A DNA stretch of 16,384 bases from QNZT01 sp964573205 (GCA_964573205.1 CAZNIT010000010.1:1-16384); one strand, 5' to 3'; shown: positions 8,683-15,897, numbered from the stretch's first letter. Made by a program: numbers and translations. Notes: generated by a model from the sequence alone, not told the origin.

Positions 8683-9231
8683 CTAATTTTTTTCCTCTTT
8701 GGTTAAAGTATATGTTTTTATCCGGTCACTCGTATAGATACAAAGCTCGCTCGCGATAAGAAGCGACTCTTTAACGAGCTTCTCTTCATCCAAATCGGCA
8801 TGACGATCTAACGCCCTTGCTGCGGAAATCGCAAAATTTCCACCGCTTCCAATAGCCGCTATCTTACCGTCTTCGGGCTCTACGACATCTCCGTTACCGC
8901 TTAGAATGAAAATATTTTCCGTATTTAAAACTATCATCATAGCCTCGAGCTGTCTCATATATTTATCTTTTCTCCACTCTTTGGAAAACTCTATGACCGA
9001 CTTTAAAAGATCGCCCTTCTTCTGTTCCAAAATGCCTTCGAACATATCAAAAAGATTAAAAGCGTCGGCGGTACTTCCCGCAAACCCGGCTATGATCTTT
9101 CCGTTATAAAGTTTTCTGATCTTCGTAGCGTTGGATTTTAAAATCGCACTTCCGAATGTCACCTGTCCGTCCCCTCCGATAACAGCCTTTTTTTCACCTT
9201 TGCAAGCAAGAATAGTAGTACCTTTAAACAT
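8683..9231 (-). CDS. hslV: HslV, peptidase subunit of the HslUV protease
   Basis: Threonine peptidase forming the double hexameric ring of HslUV. 182 residues. The catalytic Thr is residue 5 (MFKG-TTILACKG), so a four-residue propeptide must be removed, unlike E. coli HslV where only Met is cleaved. Counting from that Thr, Asp17 (GGDGQVTFG) and Lys33 (NATKIRK) fall at the expected catalytic positions. The start cannot lie further upstream, because the rplI TAA stop directly precedes the ATG in the same frame. GGAG at the end of rplI gives the ribosome site. Confidence 0.98.
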   Translation of the reverse strand: MFKGTTILACKGEKKAVIGGDGQVTFGSAILKSNATKIRKLYNGKIIAGFAGSTADAFNLFDMFEGILEQKKGDLLKSVIEFSKEWRKDKYMRQLEAMMIVLNTENIFILSGNGDVVEPEDGKIAAIGSGGNFAISAARALDRHADLDEEKLVKESLLIASELCIYTSDRIKTYTLTKEEKN

Positions 9232-9678
9232 TTACTCTCCAACTATCTCAAGATTTAAAATCGCATGAATTCCGTGACCGAGCTTGACGGATATGTCAAA
9301 ACTACCGGCTGTCTTTATGGGATTTTTTATCTCTATCGTTTTTTTATCTATCTCTATATCCTCCTGCTCTTTTAAAGCGGAAGATATCTCCTCTTTCGTA
9401 ACCGCTCCGTAAAGCGAACCGTTGGCTCCTAGCTTATGCTTTATGATAAGTTTTACGGATGAGAGCTTTTTCTCTATATCTTTTAGTCTTTGTATCTCTT
9501 CTTGCTCTCTTTTGGAAATTAGCTCCTGCTCTTTTTTCCACTCCTCTATCACCTCGTCGGTTGCAAGTTTCGCAAAACCTTTCGCTATCAAAAAATTTTG
9601 CCCGTATCCGTCTTTTACATCTTTTATCTCTCCGGCTTTACCCAAACTTTTTACATCTTTTATCAACAATACCTTCAT
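9232..9678 (-). CDS. rplI: 50S ribosomal protein L9
   Basis: Large-subunit protein that binds 23S rRNA and helps maintain reading frame. 148 residues, the standard length. The N-terminal rRNA-binding domain has KVLLIKDVKSLGKAGEIKDV and DGYGQNFLI. A long connecting helix runs over about residues 45-75, and a C-terminal domain contains LGANGSLYGAVT and VKLGHGIHA. First gene of the rplI-hslV-hslU-era block, with AAGGA about seven bases before the ATG and a clear extended -10 promoter upstream. Confidence 0.98.
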   Translation of the reverse strand: MKVLLIKDVKSLGKAGEIKDVKDGYGQNFLIAKGFAKLATDEVIEEWKKEQELISKREQEEIQRLKDIEKKLSSVKLIIKHKLGANGSLYGAVTKEEISSALKEQEDIEIDKKTIEIKNPIKTAGSFDISVKLGHGIHAILNLEIVGE

Positions 9679-9706
9679 AATGTATCCTTTTTATTTATTT
9701 TGTGCG

Positions 9707-9715
9707 ATTATAGCA
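9707..9715 (-). promoter_or_regulatory. Extended -10 promoter of the rplI operon
   Basis: Minus strand TGCTATAAT lies in the 46-base gap between the stop of the ABC-F gene and the rplI ATG. This is a consensus extended -10 with no recognisable -35, giving a leader of roughly 20 bases that contains AAGGA. It probably drives rplI, hslV, hslU and era. Confidence 0.75.
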
Positions 9716-9724
9716 AATAGTAAA

Positions 9725-11668
9725 TTAGTCGCTCTTGCCCATATTTTCTATCTTCTCTTCGATCTCAAGATAAAAATCGACAAGCTCTTCATACTCAAGT
9801 CGGGACTTTTGCAACTCTTCATGAAGCTCCGTCACTCCTCTTTGCCCGTAACACTCAGGATTTGACAAACACTTGTTTAACTCTTCTATCTTTTGCTCCA
9901 ATGACTCTATCTTCAAAGGAAGTTCATCGTACGCTTTTTGCTCTTTGTAACTTAGTTTAAAACTTCTATTTTTAGAGCGATTGTGCTCTTTTGGTTTTTC
10001 ATCGATTTCAACTTTAAACTTCTCTATCTCGTTTAACTCTTTTTCGATCTCAAGATACTCGCTATAACTTTGATAACTCTCCTCCACTACACCGTCACCG
10101 CGAAAGATCAGCAGTTTTTTAGCTATTTTATCCACAAAATATCGATCATGAGAGACGAATATCAAAGCACCGTTGAAACTTTGAAGATACTCTTCGAGTA
10201 TGTTTATAGTCGCAATATCAAGATCGTTAGTAGGTTCGTCGAGAATCAGACAATCATACTTTTTCGTGAACAAAAGCGCAAGCGCGACACGGTTTTTCTC
10301 CCCGCCGCTTAAAATAGATATCTTCTTATCAAGATGCTCTTTCGGAAAGAGGAAATTTTTAAGATAACCGTAAACATGCATATTTTTCCCGCGAACCATA
10401 ACCCTATCGCCGCCTTCGGGACAAAATGTCTCGATAAGATTTTTATCGTCATCGAGCATTGCTCTTTGTTGATCGAAGTAGCCTATACTAAATTCCCCTT
10501 TTTTTATAATACCGCTATCGGCTTGAAGCTCTCCGAGCAGAAGTTTCAAAAGAGTGGATTTGCCCGCTCCGTTTTTCCCCACAATCGCGATTTTATCCTG
10601 TTGAAGTATTCTTAAGGTTAAATCTTTTATAAGCTCCTTTTCTCCCAGAGATTTACTCACCTTTTCGAGTTCGAAAAGCATCTTCTTTTTATTTAAGTTT
10701 TTCTGATTTTGAAAACTCTTTTGCTCTCTTTCAAGCTCAAGTCTCATTTTTCTTATAACGGAAGGATTTTTTTTCGCCTCCTCTCTCATCTGTAAAACCC
10801 TCTGTTTTCGCCCTTCGTTTCTCTTTAGTCTCGCTTTTACCCCTCTACTTAACCACTCCTCCTCGCTTTTTAGAAGTTTAAGAAGTGTTTCGTGAGATTT
10901 TTGCATAGATTTCAAAAGTTGCTCTTTTTGACGAATATAGTCGCTATATCCGCCTTTGAAAGTTCTGATCTTCGCATCTTCGATCTCGATGGATGAGGTG
11001 GCGATATTATCTAAAAAATAACGATCATGAGATATAAACAAAAGTGTGAATTTCTCTCTTAATAGATATCTCTCCAAAAACTCCACCATATATACATCAA
11101 GATGGTTAGTCGGCTCATCAAGCAGAAGAATATCCGGTTTTTTAAGCAAAAGCCCGGCAAGTGCGACTCTTCTTTGCTCTCCCCCGCTAAGTAGAGCTAT
11201 CTGTTTGTTTTCATACTCTTTTAACGCAAATTCATGAAGAATTCTTTCAACCTTGTCATCAAGGCTCCAAGCGTTGTGAGCATCTAAAAAAAGTCCTAGT
11301 TTTGAGTGCTCCTCGACTAATGCCGCGTTTTCAAAATTTTCACTCAAAAGTACACTCAACTCATCATATCTCTCTTTAGCCGATTTAAGCTCTTTTAATT
11401 CATTCTCGACCGCTTTTTTTACGCTTATTCCCTCTTCAAAACGGGGATTTTGATCGAGCATCTCTATCTTTATGCCGTTTTGAACTATCCGCCTTCCTTC
11501 GTCAAACTCAAGCACGCCCATACAGATTTTCATCAGAGTCGACTTTCCGCCGCCGTTTTTGGCGATGATGGCGACTCTCTCGTTTTCATGGATACTAAAG
11601 TCTATATTCTCTAAGATTTTATTGCTTTCGTAAGCTTTGCTTACGCCTAAAAGATCTAAAAGCGCCAT
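9725..11668 (-). CDS. ABC-F family ATPase, Uup-like
   Basis: Soluble protein of 647 residues with two ABC ATPase domains and no membrane segments, as in ABC-F ribosome-associated factors. Domain 1: Walker A AKNGGGKST at 36-44 (first Gly replaced by Ala), signature LSGGEQ 160-165, Walker B LLLDEPTNHLD 181-191. The basic interdomain linker around 245-330 includes EWLSRGVKARLKRNEGRKQR. Domain 2: GKNGAGKS 364-371, LSGGEK 453-458, LILDEPTNDLD near 474-484. A C-terminal coiled coil at about 560-645 (LPLKIESLEQKIEELNK) is typical of Uup. ABC-F proteins act at the ribosome, and Uup is also linked to branched DNA intermediates. The specific role here is inferred. It overlaps the sixA stop by one base (TAATG). 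Confidence 0.92.
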   Translation of the reverse strand: MALLDLLGVSKAYESNKILENIDFSIHENERVAIIAKNGGGKSTLMKICMGVLEFDEGRRIVQNGIKIEMLDQNPRFEEGISVKKAVENELKELKSAKERYDELSVLLSENFENAALVEEHSKLGLFLDAHNAWSLDDKVERILHEFALKEYENKQIALLSGGEQRRVALAGLLLKKPDILLLDEPTNHLDVYMVEFLERYLLREKFTLLFISHDRYFLDNIATSSIEIEDAKIRTFKGGYSDYIRQKEQLLKSMQKSHETLLKLLKSEEEWLSRGVKARLKRNEGRKQRVLQMREEAKKNPSVIRKMRLELEREQKSFQNQKNLNKKKMLFELEKVSKSLGEKELIKDLTLRILQQDKIAIVGKNGAGKSTLLKLLLGELQADSGIIKKGEFSIGYFDQQRAMLDDDKNLIETFCPEGGDRVMVRGKNMHVYGYLKNFLFPKEHLDKKISILSGGEKNRVALALLFTKKYDCLILDEPTNDLDIATINILEEYLQSFNGALIFVSHDRYFVDKIAKKLLIFRGDGVVEESYQSYSEYLEIEKELNEIEKFKVEIDEKPKEHNRSKNRSFKLSYKEQKAYDELPLKIESLEQKIEELNKCLSNPECYGQRGVTELHEELQKSRLEYEELVDFYLEIEEKIENMGKSD

Positions 11669-12168
11669 TAAATTTTATACTTTTTGGGATATTCGAAAAA
11701 AAGAAATTTTCCGCTTTTTGGTTTGATATCTTTAAAACTTCGCACACGAAAAGAGAAACCGACCACGGAAGCCGTCGGAAGGTTATCAAGCGTTACGTTA
11801 TCCAACATATTTATGATCTCGGTCATAGACGGATTGTGTCCTACGATCAACACTTCATCGTATCTGTCGTCTATAGAGTTTATCACATCCAAAAGCTCTT
11901 GTGCCGAAGCCTCATATATCTTTTCTATAATAAGTATCTTTTTCGTCTCGTATCCGAGCTCTTTTGCGACGCTTTTTGCGGTAAGTTTCGCCCTTTTTGC
12001 CGGCGATGTGACGATAAGCGAAACTTTTATCTCTTTATCTTTTAAAACTTTACCCATAAGAGGCGCGTGCGTTTCACCTCTTTTGTTCAAGCCTCTTTCA
12101 AAATCACTCACATAATAACCGCTCCAATCGGACTTGGCATGCCTCATCAGATAGACTTTTTTACTCAC
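11668..12168 (-). CDS. sixA: SixA-like phosphohistidine phosphatase
   Basis: Histidine phosphatase superfamily protein, 166 residues, close to the size of E. coli SixA. The active-site motif LMRHAKSD has the nucleophile His10 after Arg9. SPAKRA (Arg59) supplies the second conserved Arg, and VGHNPS (His111) the second catalytic His. SixA proteins dephosphorylate phosphohistidine on signalling or phosphotransfer proteins. The natural substrate here cannot be read from the sequence. The start is GTG, with GGAG eight bases upstream and the motif at the usual distance from the N-terminus. It is co-transcribed with the downstream ABC-F gene. Confidence 0.88.
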   Translation of the reverse strand: MSKKVYLMRHAKSDWSGYYVSDFERGLNKRGETHAPLMGKVLKDKEIKVSLIVTSPAKRAKLTAKSVAKELGYETKKILIIEKIYEASAQELLDVINSIDDRYDEVLIVGHNPSMTEIINMLDNVTLDNLPTASVVGFSFRVRSFKDIKPKSGKFLFFEYPKKYKI

Positions 12169-12190
12169 GATAGATACTCCGCTTTTAATT

Positions 12191-12196
12191 TATAAT
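12191..12196 (+). promoter_or_regulatory. Candidate -10 box for the siroheme gene
   Basis: Plus strand TATAAT in the divergent region, about 95 bases before the ATG at 12291. It lies inside the sixA leader, so the two promoters would overlap and face away. A nearer AT-rich stretch (12247-12275) is an alternative. No good Shine-Dalgarno precedes this ATG. Confidence 0.3.
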
Positions 12197-12227
12197 CCGA
12201 TTTGTTACATCAGGAAAACTTCCCGCG

Positions 12228-12233
12228 ATTATA
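12228..12233 (-). promoter_or_regulatory. Candidate -10 box for sixA and the ABC-F gene
   Basis: Minus strand TATAAT, preceded by an AT-rich stretch with GTTAAA about 17 bases upstream, would give a leader of roughly 50 bases before the sixA GTG. A short GGAA/TTCC dyad lies in that leader. Confidence 0.5.
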
Positions 12234-12290
12234 TCAAAAATTACTCTTGATTTAACTATATATTAAATACTATTTAAGTAATATATCCTC

Positions 12291-12860
12291 ATGAATTATT
12301 TTCCCGCATTTCTCAAACTTGACCATTCCAAAGTTTTAATCGTCGGCGGCGGTAAAATCGCAACTGAAAAGATAGAAAAATTGCTTGATTTTACTAAAAA
12401 TATAGAAGTCATCTCCGACAGATACAGCGAAAAAATGCTTTCGCATATCATCGACAATAAACTATTTTACAAAACAAAACCTTATGAGATAGGAGATGCA
12501 AAAGAGTTTGACATCGTTATAGTGGCCGTCGATTCACTAGATCTTCAAGAGAAGATTTACAAAGAGACTAGAAACACCCGCACTCTTTGCAACGCCGTGG
12601 ACTCCGTCGCTTATTGTGATTTTATATTTCCCTCATATATCAAAGAGGGAGATTTAACCATAGCCATTTCAACTTCGGGAGCTTCTCCAGCAATCGCCAA
12701 ATATCTAAAAAAATTTATCAAAAAAATGCTCCCTCAAACAATCGGCACATTTTTACAAGAGATGAAAGATGTAAGAGACAACCTCCCAAAAGGAGAAGAG
12801 CGCATGAAGTATTTAAACGATAAAGCCAAAGAGTTTTTTGAAAAAGAGAAAACGAGCTAA
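12291..12860 (+). CDS. Precorrin-2 dehydrogenase / sirohydrochlorin ferrochelatase (CysG N-terminal/Met8-like)
   Basis: Catalyses NAD-dependent oxidation of precorrin-2 to sirohydrochlorin and probably iron insertion to make siroheme, the cofactor of sulfite and nitrite reductases. 189 residues, corresponding to the N-terminal half of CysG without a methyltransferase domain. The Rossmann loop GGGKIA is at 19-24 after KVLIV. NAVD with Asp104 followed by YCDFIFPS matches the catalytic Asp region. STSGASPAIAKYLK at about 128-140 is the conserved substrate loop. The start is fixed by MNYFPAFLKL, which fits the family N-terminus. It is transcribed alone, divergent from sixA and convergent with priA, whose original 3' end seems once to have overlapped its stop. 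Confidence 0.93.
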   Translation: MNYFPAFLKLDHSKVLIVGGGKIATEKIEKLLDFTKNIEVISDRYSEKMLSHIIDNKLFYKTKPYEIGDAKEFDIVIVAVDSLDLQEKIYKETRNTRTLCNAVDSVAYCDFIFPSYIKEGDLTIAISTSGASPAIAKYLKKFIKKMLPQTIGTFLQEMKDVRDNLPKGEERMKYLNDKAKEFFEKEKTS

Positions 12861-12891
12861 CTAAACTGTACCGAGTCAATATCCACTTCAC
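12857..12891 (-). pseudogene. Vestigial second copy of the priA 3' end
   Basis: Read on the minus strand this encodes VDIDSVQFS followed by TAG, almost the same as the true PriA end VDIDPVQFS-TAA. The 31 bases 12861-12891 match 12998-13028 at 28 positions, and similarity stops at 12892. It has no ORF behind it (an in-frame TGA lies upstream at about 12950). Its stop overlaps the last codons of the siroheme gene. It looks like a displaced tail of priA. Confidence 0.6.
12861..12891. repeat. Direct repeat, left copy (priA 3' end)
   Basis: 31-base imperfect direct repeat with 12998-13028: identical blocks ctaaactgtaccg and atatccacttcac surround three differing positions. The copies are offset by 137 bases and flank a dyad-rich insert. 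Confidence 0.75.
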
Positions 12892-12997
12892 GCCTTATCT
12901 TGATTACGCAGTTTGAGCAAGCCCAAACTGCTACGCTAACGCTTCGTTTGCTTCAGCAGCAGGCTCACGCGCAGATAAACCGCGCTCTGTTTTTTAG
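12892..12997. other. Dyad-rich insert between the duplicated priA ends
   Basis: 106 bases whose composition looks more GC-rich than the surrounding genes. It contains a perfect 8-base inverted repeat with an 8-base loop at 12908-12931 (GCAGTTTG...CAAACTGC) and a short GCGC/GCGC dyad at 12969-12985, followed by six Ts at 12990-12995 on the plus strand. The latter could be a weak terminator for the siroheme gene. No ORF with a recognisable product is present. A REP- or MITE-like intergenic repeat is the best guess. Confidence 0.4.
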
Positions 12998-14829
12998 CTA
13001 AACTGTACCGGATCGATATCCACTTCACAATCTTTTAGACGACATTTATGTGCGATCTGAATCAAAGCTTTCGCGGAATCCGAGCGCAATAGCACCTGAA
13101 AACGATATTTGCCGGCTATCTTTGCAATCGGTGCCTCCCCAAAACCGACAATTTCCACATCTTTTACATATCCTAGACAATCTTGAAGCTTTTGCAAAAT
13201 TTCCAAAGCTTTTTGCTTGCTTTTATGTGAAATCAAAAACTTCATAAGCTTTTTATACGGTGGATAAAGACCTCTTCTATATCTTAGTTCATCTTCTAAA
13301 AATCTTTCATAATCATCCATATAGTGAGAAAAGAACTCTTCATTGTTTGTCATGACCAAAACTTTTCCCTCGCCTTTTCGACCGCTTCTTCCTGCAACCT
13401 GCAAAAGAAGACTCATCGCCTTTTCGCGAGCCCTGAAATCCGCTTGTGCTAAAATTGTATCTATCGCAAAAACAACTCCTAGTTTAACATCCAAATAGTC
13501 ATGACCTTTAGATAACATTTGAGTACCGACTAATACATCTATCTTTTTATCGTTAAACTCTTTCAAAACTTTTTTAAGTTTACTCTGTGTAGTGATCTCG
13601 TCTCTATCGAACTTGGCAAATCTCTTGTCGGGAAACTTTTCATAAAGCTCTTCAACCACTTGTGCGGTACCTATTCGATTCGATCTGAGATTTTGACTTT
13701 TACAAAAAGGACACTCTTTGGGTATCCGTTGTATATAATTACAATAGTGGCAGCGAAGAGCGTTTTTCTCTTTATGTATGCTCATGCCGACAGAACAAAA
13801 GGGACACTCAACAAATTTACCGCAATCCATACAAGTTAGATATTTATAATTTGCTCTGGTTGGAAGAAACACGATAGCTTGCAGGTTTTGATTTAAAACA
13901 TTCTCCAACTCATAAAAAACCCTATCCGCTATTACATTTTCGTCTTTAATAAAAATTATAGATTTTTCGGTTTTGAAATATGTCTCTTTGAGTCTGAAAG
14001 TTGGAAATTTATGATAAGAGGTCAATGACGGAGTCGCAGAACCGAGTACCACTTTGGCATTTAAAATATCCCCCATATACAAAGCGACATCCCTTGCGTG
14101 ATATCTTGGACGGCTTGAAGCTTTATAACTGTCGTCATGCTCTTCGTCCACGATGATCAATCCTAAATCGGGCATTTGCAAAAAAAGAGCCGATCTGGCA
14201 CCTGCTAAAATCTTTACTTCCCCTTTTGATATGGATTCAAGAATCTGCAATTTTATTTTTTTCGTTATCTTTGAATGCCAAATTGCTACAAGATCTCCAA
14301 ATTTCGCTTTGAGCCTTTTTTGCATTTGAGGGGTCAAGGAGATTTCGGGCATTAGAAAAATAGCGGTTTTACCGTCATTTATTGTCTCTTCTAAAAGCTT
14401 CATATATATTTCGCTTTTACCGCTTCCCGTATCTCCGAAAAGAAGAGCTCTTTTTCGGTTTTTTAAAAACTCAAACGCCTCCATCTGTTTTCCGGAAAGC
14501 TCGAGATTACAATCGATCTTAAAATCCTGAGTTTGTTTTAGCTTTTTTACCGCAGTAAAGATTCCGGTAGCTTCGCCGAATGAACATAAATAATAAGAAG
14601 AGATAAATCTAAAAATCTGAAGATATTTCTCATCAAAAATATCTTCAGATTCCATCTCGATCTTTTCACATTTAAACTCAGGTTTTTCGCACTGTGAAAT
14701 GATAATTCCATTTACTAGTTTATTTCTCAGTTTTACTTCGACAATTCTACCTAATTCAATTCTATTTTTCGATTCATATGTCAATGCGGAAAGAGGAGAG
14801 CCGATAAGGGCAACTTGATAATAAAAAAT
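12994..14829 (-). CDS. priA: PriA, primosomal replication restart helicase
   Basis: 3'-to-5' helicase that reloads the replisome at stalled forks. With the start used here it has 611 residues, shorter than the roughly 730 of E. coli. GDTGSGKS is at 132-139, DEEH at 228-231, and LGSATPS near 262. Eight zinc cysteines sit in four CxxC pairs at about 333/336, 342/345, 360/363 and 373/376. Helicase motif VGTQMLSKGHDY and the arginine motif QVAGRSGR follow. The only common start codon in frame is TTG at 14784, but it has no Shine-Dalgarno and would remove FYYQVALIGSPLSA, which matches the conserved first strand of PriA. The in-frame ATT at 14829-14827 has AAAAAGG eight bases upstream, so I propose an AUU start. 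Confidence 0.9.
   Translation of the reverse strand: MFYYQVALIGSPLSALTYESKNRIELGRIVEVKLRNKLVNGIIISQCEKPEFKCEKIEMESEDIFDEKYLQIFRFISSYYLCSFGEATGIFTAVKKLKQTQDFKIDCNLELSGKQMEAFEFLKNRKRALLFGDTGSGKSEIYMKLLEETINDGKTAIFLMPEISLTPQMQKRLKAKFGDLVAIWHSKITKKIKLQILESISKGEVKILAGARSALFLQMPDLGLIIVDEEHDDSYKASSRPRYHARDVALYMGDILNAKVVLGSATPSLTSYHKFPTFRLKETYFKTEKSIIFIKDENVIADRVFYELENVLNQNLQAIVFLPTRANYKYLTCMDCGKFVECPFCSVGMSIHKEKNALRCHYCNYIQRIPKECPFCKSQNLRSNRIGTAQVVEELYEKFPDKRFAKFDRDEITTQSKLKKVLKEFNDKKIDVLVGTQMLSKGHDYLDVKLGVVFAIDTILAQADFRAREKAMSLLLQVAGRSGRKGEGKVLVMTNNEEFFSHYMDDYERFLEDELRYRRGLYPPYKKLMKFLISHKSKQKALEILQKLQDCLGYVKDVEIVGFGEAPIAKIAGKYRFQVLLRSDSAKALIQIAHKCRLKDCEVDIDPVQFS
12998..13028. repeat. Direct repeat, right copy (inside the priA coding end)
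   Basis: This copy forms the functional C-terminus and stop region of priA. It matches 12861-12891 at 28 of 31 bases. Confidence 0.75.
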
Positions 14830-14860
14830 AGCACAAACCTTTTTGAAAATTTGTGCTATT
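14820..14860 (-). terminator. Palindrome with T-run between pilin gene and priA
   Basis: A perfect 11-base inverted repeat, AATAGCACAAA (14860-14850) and TTTGTGCTATT (14837-14827), has a 12-base loop and runs into TTTTTTATT on the minus strand. It has the form of a Rho-independent terminator for the pilin gene, whose stop is ten bases upstream, although only three of the eleven pairs are G-C. The loop holds the priA Shine-Dalgarno and the right arm ends in the proposed AUU start. Confidence 0.55.
14827..14844 (-). promoter_or_regulatory. priA: Shine-Dalgarno and AUU start of priA
   Basis: AAAAAGG (14844-14838), eight bases of spacer, then ATT (14829-14827) in the priA frame. No ATG, GTG or TTG occurs in frame between the upstream in-frame TGA and the TTG at 14784. 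This site decides the start. Confidence 0.65.
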
Positions 14861-14866
14861 GTAGCA
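14858..14866 (-). promoter_or_regulatory. Extended -10 promoter of priA
   Basis: Minus strand TGCTACAAT lies just after the stop of the upstream pilin gene. A TTGACA is present inside the end of the pilin gene (14881-14876), but only 12 bases away. Transcription would begin near 14851, giving a leader of about 22 bases with the Shine-Dalgarno. The same TGC-TA-AAT form is seen before rplI. Confidence 0.55.
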
Positions 14867-14869
14867 AAT

Positions 14870-15337
14870 CTATTCTGTCAAATCTTTACATAGCTTGATT
14901 GTATGCGTACAATCGAAATTTCCATTGGAGGGATTATATGTAAAATTTACATCCGTATTTGTGGCATTAAAAACATACTTGAACTGTTCAACCTTTCTCC
15001 ATCCGTTTTTAGATTTAGAGTAGATTGGATAATCAAGTAATTTATTGGCTTCGACAGATGCATTGGAATCATAACTAAAAAGTGCGTCTCCGTCACTTGA
15101 AGTCGTCCCGTCAAGAGCATCAAGCCTAGCCGGGAAGCTGGCACCCTTTCCCATCAAAATATTGGTATTTCTTTTTAAAGAGATAGCATTTCGAATCGCG
15201 GCAACCTCACTTCTGGCTTTTGAAATGATGGCATCGTCGCGGGTTACGGCCATTTTGGAGATGGCTACACTTGAAAGAATACCTAAAATAACGATGACAA
15301 AAATAATTTCTATCATTGTAAATGCTTTTTTTTTCAT
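14870..15337 (-). CDS. Type IV prepilin-like protein, minor pilin candidate
   Basis: 155 residues with a class III prepilin leader: MKKKA cleaved before FTMIE, with the conserved Glu5, then a hydrophobic helix ending near residue 30 (IFVIVILGILSSVAISKM). The predicted soluble domain has a C-terminal Cys pair at about 143 and 150 (FDCTHTIKLC) that could form a short disulfide loop. It is less similar to the two upstream pilins than they are to each other. AGAGGA lies before the ATG and overlaps the stop of the previous gene ten bases away, so the two are co-transcribed. Likely a minor pilin of an MSHA-like pilus; a type II secretion pseudopilin is the alternative. Confidence 0.88.
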   Translation of the reverse strand: MKKKAFTMIEIIFVIVILGILSSVAISKMAVTRDDAIISKARSEVAAIRNAISLKRNTNILMGKGASFPARLDALDGTTSSDGDALFSYDSNASVEANKLLDYPIYSKSKNGWRKVEQFKYVFNATNTDVNFTYNPSNGNFDCTHTIKLCKDLTE

Positions 15338-15347
15338 ATTTTATCCT

Positions 15348-15806
15348 CTAAAAATTTACTCTATCACCACCTACTGAAAAATTACTCTCAGATATTCGAC
15401 TTTGGAGTTCTTTACATATGAAACCAATACAAGGAGCAGCGTGTTTAATTACAAGAGTTGTCTGATTCAAATCGATAATAAATGCGTTATCAGTAATTGA
15501 ACCATTCTGAGTGTAAAGTGTGAATTGTCCAACTGATCCACTTATCGGTGAAACAGATGTTATTTTAGCTTTGCCTTGAATAACTAATTGATTCAAAATT
15601 TGTGACATTTTTTCTGGACTCGATATTTTTCCAGAAGAAAAATATTTTGCTGAAATTTCTGCAACTATTGATTGAATTTCATAAGCTTTTGAAGCAATTT
15701 GAGCATCATCTCTCGTCGCGGATAACTTTGGAATCGCAACAGAAGCCAAAATACCTAAAATCACTATTACAAAGATAAGCTCAATCATTGTAAATGCTTT
15801 ATTCAC
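15348..15806 (-). CDS. Type IV prepilin-like protein, paralogue of the next pilin
   Basis: 152 residues starting at GTG, with GAAGGG just upstream. The leader MNKA is cleaved before FTMIE, followed by the helix LIFVIVILGILASVAIPKL and then SATRDDAQIASKAYEIQ. It aligns along its whole length with the pilin at 15898-16356, including EMSQ/KMSQ, LNQLV.QGKA and the final beta-strands, so the pair arose by tandem duplication. It differs in having two cysteines at about 126 and 131 (CIGFIC), absent from the paralogue. It lies downstream of a strong terminator and is probably expressed at a lower level. Likely a minor pilin. Confidence 0.88.
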   Translation of the reverse strand: MNKAFTMIELIFVIVILGILASVAIPKLSATRDDAQIASKAYEIQSIVAEISAKYFSSGKISSPEKMSQILNQLVIQGKAKITSVSPISGSVGQFTLYTQNGSITDNAFIIDLNQTTLVIKHAAPCIGFICKELQSRISESNFSVGGDRVNF

Positions 15807-15844
15807 AACTACCCTTCAAAAGATTTTTATTTTTTATTTAAATA

Positions 15845-15863
15845 TTTACTTTATTTAAGTAAA
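15845..15863. repeat. AT-rich inverted repeat between pilin genes
   Basis: A perfect 7-base stem TTTACTT/AAGTAAA with a 5-base loop lies next to the terminator T-run. It could be an operator or a second weak hairpin. No function can be read from it. Confidence 0.35.
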
Positions 15864-15893
15864 AAATAAAAACCCAAGAAAAACTTGGGCTTT
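15860..15893 (-). terminator. Rho-independent terminator after the first pilin gene
   Basis: Minus strand AAAAGCCCAAG, a five-T loop, CTTGGG, then TTTTTATTTTTT. The stem is 15873-15878 with 15884-15889, extended by A-T pairs. It sits a few bases after the stop of the gene at 15898-16356, so it would stop most transcripts before the two downstream pilin genes. Confidence 0.85.
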
Positions 15894-15897
15894 TATC

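Noticed and set aside
14785..14829. TTG at 14784 as the priA start
   Set aside because: It has no Shine-Dalgarno and removes the conserved first strand of PriA; the upstream ATT has a well-spaced AAAAAGG.
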